The notes under the pieces are model-generated. The model saw nothing but the letters and a program-made list of their open reading frames with translations, was not told the DNA's origin and did no database searches. A stretch of DNA of 15,337 nt. It comes from an uncultured Lachnospiraceae bacterium (GTDB lineage: Bacteria > Bacillota > Clostridia > Lachnospirales > Lachnospiraceae). Made by a program: the position numbers and the translations under genes. Where the stretch lies: contig CANQYH010000041.1 of NCBI GenBank assembly GCA_947628025.1, forward strand, positions 1 through 15,337, given 5' to 3'. Shown here piece by piece: positions 14,670 through 15,337 of the stretch (its first letter is position 1; every line of letters begins with the position of its first letter).

Positions 14670-14843
14670 ATGAGCACAAAGGAATTGTCCTATATCGAGG
14701 ACGCGCTGAGCCATGAGAGTTTTCTGAAGAGCCAGTGCAGCGACGCGATCCGCAATCTGCAGGACCCGGAACTGAGATCCTGCGTAGAGGAGATCCAGCA
14801 GAAACACCAGCAGATTTTTAAAGAATTTTATAACCTGATCTGA
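14670..14843 (+). CDS. small spore-coat-associated-type protein, 57 aa
   Basis: A 57-aa helical protein starting MSTKELSYIEDALSHESFLK and ending QQKHQQIFKEFYNLI. It has a perfect AGGAGG 7 nt before its ATG, and its stop is built into the Shine-Dalgarno of cotF (TGAGGAGG), so the two are translated as a pair. From memory, similar short proteins (KELSYIEDAL-H-E-FLK near the N-terminus, LQDPEL in the middle, FYNL-type C-terminus) lie beside cotF in many clostridia and are annotated hypothetical or spore coat. A coat or sporulation role is inferred from this neighbour. Two cysteines (23 and 38) are present. No convincing sigma-E, -G or -K promoter could be called upstream. Confidence 0.85.
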   Translation: MSTKELSYIEDALSHESFLKSQCSDAIRNLQDPELRSCVEEIQQKHQQIFKEFYNLI

Positions 14844-14856
14844 GGAGGACGACCAC

Positions 14857-15105
14857 ATGGATGACAGATGTATTATGGAAAACCTGCTTTTGACGACCAA
14901 AGGAGTATGCGATCTGTATCTTCACGGAACCATTGAATCTTCTACGCAGAATATCCACCAGACCTTTGACCAGGCTCTGGACGACAGTCTGGGTATGCAG
15001 GACGATATCTACCGCAAAATGACCGCCAAGGGCTGGTATGCTACGGAGAACGCAGAGCAGCAGAAGATCCAGAAAGTAAAGAATCAGTATGCGGGGCAGC
15101 AGTAA
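14857..15105 (+). CDS. CotF-family spore coat protein
   Basis: 82 aa matching the CotF domain: an N-terminal segment (MENLLLTTKGVCDLYLHGTIES) that packs as a helix, then the helical part NIHQTFDQALDDSLGMQDDIYRKM and the ending GWYATENAEQQKI, typical of CotF-like proteins. Full B. subtilis CotF is longer; this short single-domain form is common in clostridia. It should be made in the mother cell and deposited in the coat. The ribosome binding site GAGGAGG overlaps the preceding stop, 8 nt before ATG. It provides the best evidence in the window that the organism forms spores. A possible small ORF begins immediately at its stop codon. Confidence 0.88.
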   Translation: MDDRCIMENLLLTTKGVCDLYLHGTIESSTQNIHQTFDQALDDSLGMQDDIYRKMTAKGWYATENAEQQKIQKVKNQYAGQQ

Positions 15106-15282
15106 ATGACCGGGCAGCCAATGACGCGGCCGGAGGAACTGCCTGCCGGTGAACCCGCTGGAAAGACGGGCGGAATCCCTGCGGAACTGCCTGCATCCAA
15201 TATCGTAGAGCTGCCCTCTGCCAGGCCGCAGGAGATTCCCCTGGAAGCGCCGGGCAGAGACGGCGCGCCGGTACGCGGTTAA
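15106..15282 (+). CDS. possible small proline-rich protein, 58 aa
   Basis: An open frame begins with ATG directly after the cotF TAA (TAAATG) and encodes 58 aa, about 19% proline. It carries a loosely repeated acidic motif: EELPAG, AELPAS, VELPSA and EIPLEA. It has no recognised domain, and the upstream GCGGGGCAG is a poor Shine-Dalgarno, so expression would depend on coupling to cotF. Support is its exact junction with cotF and the regular motif. It may equally be a chance reading of G+C-rich DNA. Confidence 0.35.
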   Translation: MTGQPMTRPEELPAGEPAGKTGGIPAELPASNIVELPSARPQEIPLEAPGRDGAPVRG

Positions 15283-15337
15283 GAGCGCATCCGGGTTCTA
15301 AAAAACAGAGATTCGTACCGGAGGGTCCCGCCGGCAC

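Overview
The window looks like chromosomal DNA of a spore-forming Firmicute, probably Lachnospiraceae or a close clostridial relative. The grounds are a CotF-type spore coat gene, strong AGGAGG-type ribosome binding sites, a Bacillus-type LexA box, AT-rich sigma-A promoters set in otherwise G+C-rich DNA, and tRNA genes without encoded CCA. The family assignment is inference. No insertion sequence, phage gene or CRISPR array was seen.

Left edge (1-434): two tRNA genes on the minus strand (one cut by the edge, then tRNA-Val-TAC) have a near-consensus promoter. A second promoter points the other way, towards an L-asparaginase gene. Housekeeping run (435-3576, plus strand): type I L-asparaginase, a MazG-like pyrophosphohydrolase, a MmcQ/YjbR protein with a second C-terminal domain that looks EVE/PUA-like, and a SpoU/TrmH RNA 2'-O-ribose methyltransferase. 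The spacers are 44-80 bp, so these may be co-transcribed.

SPFH module (3663-5053): a consensus promoter overlapped by three ATATCA half-sites, a membrane-anchored SPFH/band-7 protein, a 67-aa Arc-like ribbon-helix-helix protein starting one base after the SPFH stop, and a strong intrinsic terminator. It reads as a self-contained two-gene unit, possibly autoregulated.

DNA repair module (5117-9658): a promoter with a LexA box (GAAC-N4-GTTC) just after its -10, then sbcD and sbcC. This nuclease/ATPase complex processes DNA ends and hairpins and is probably SOS-induced here.

Repeat array (9707 to about 10056): five full copies and one partial copy of a 61-66 bp tandem repeat, with conserved inverted repeats and unit lengths that are not all multiples of three. 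It lies between sbcC and an ApbE-type flavin transferase lipoprotein gene and is the least explained structure in the window. ApbE is followed 13 bp later by an EamA-family transporter gene.

Right part (12201-15337): a convergent spacer with inverted repeats, an ABC-F ATPase on the minus strand, then a plus-strand pair of spore-coat-type genes (a 57-aa protein missed by longer ORF cut-offs, and CotF). A possible 58-aa proline-rich ORF follows directly on the cotF stop codon.
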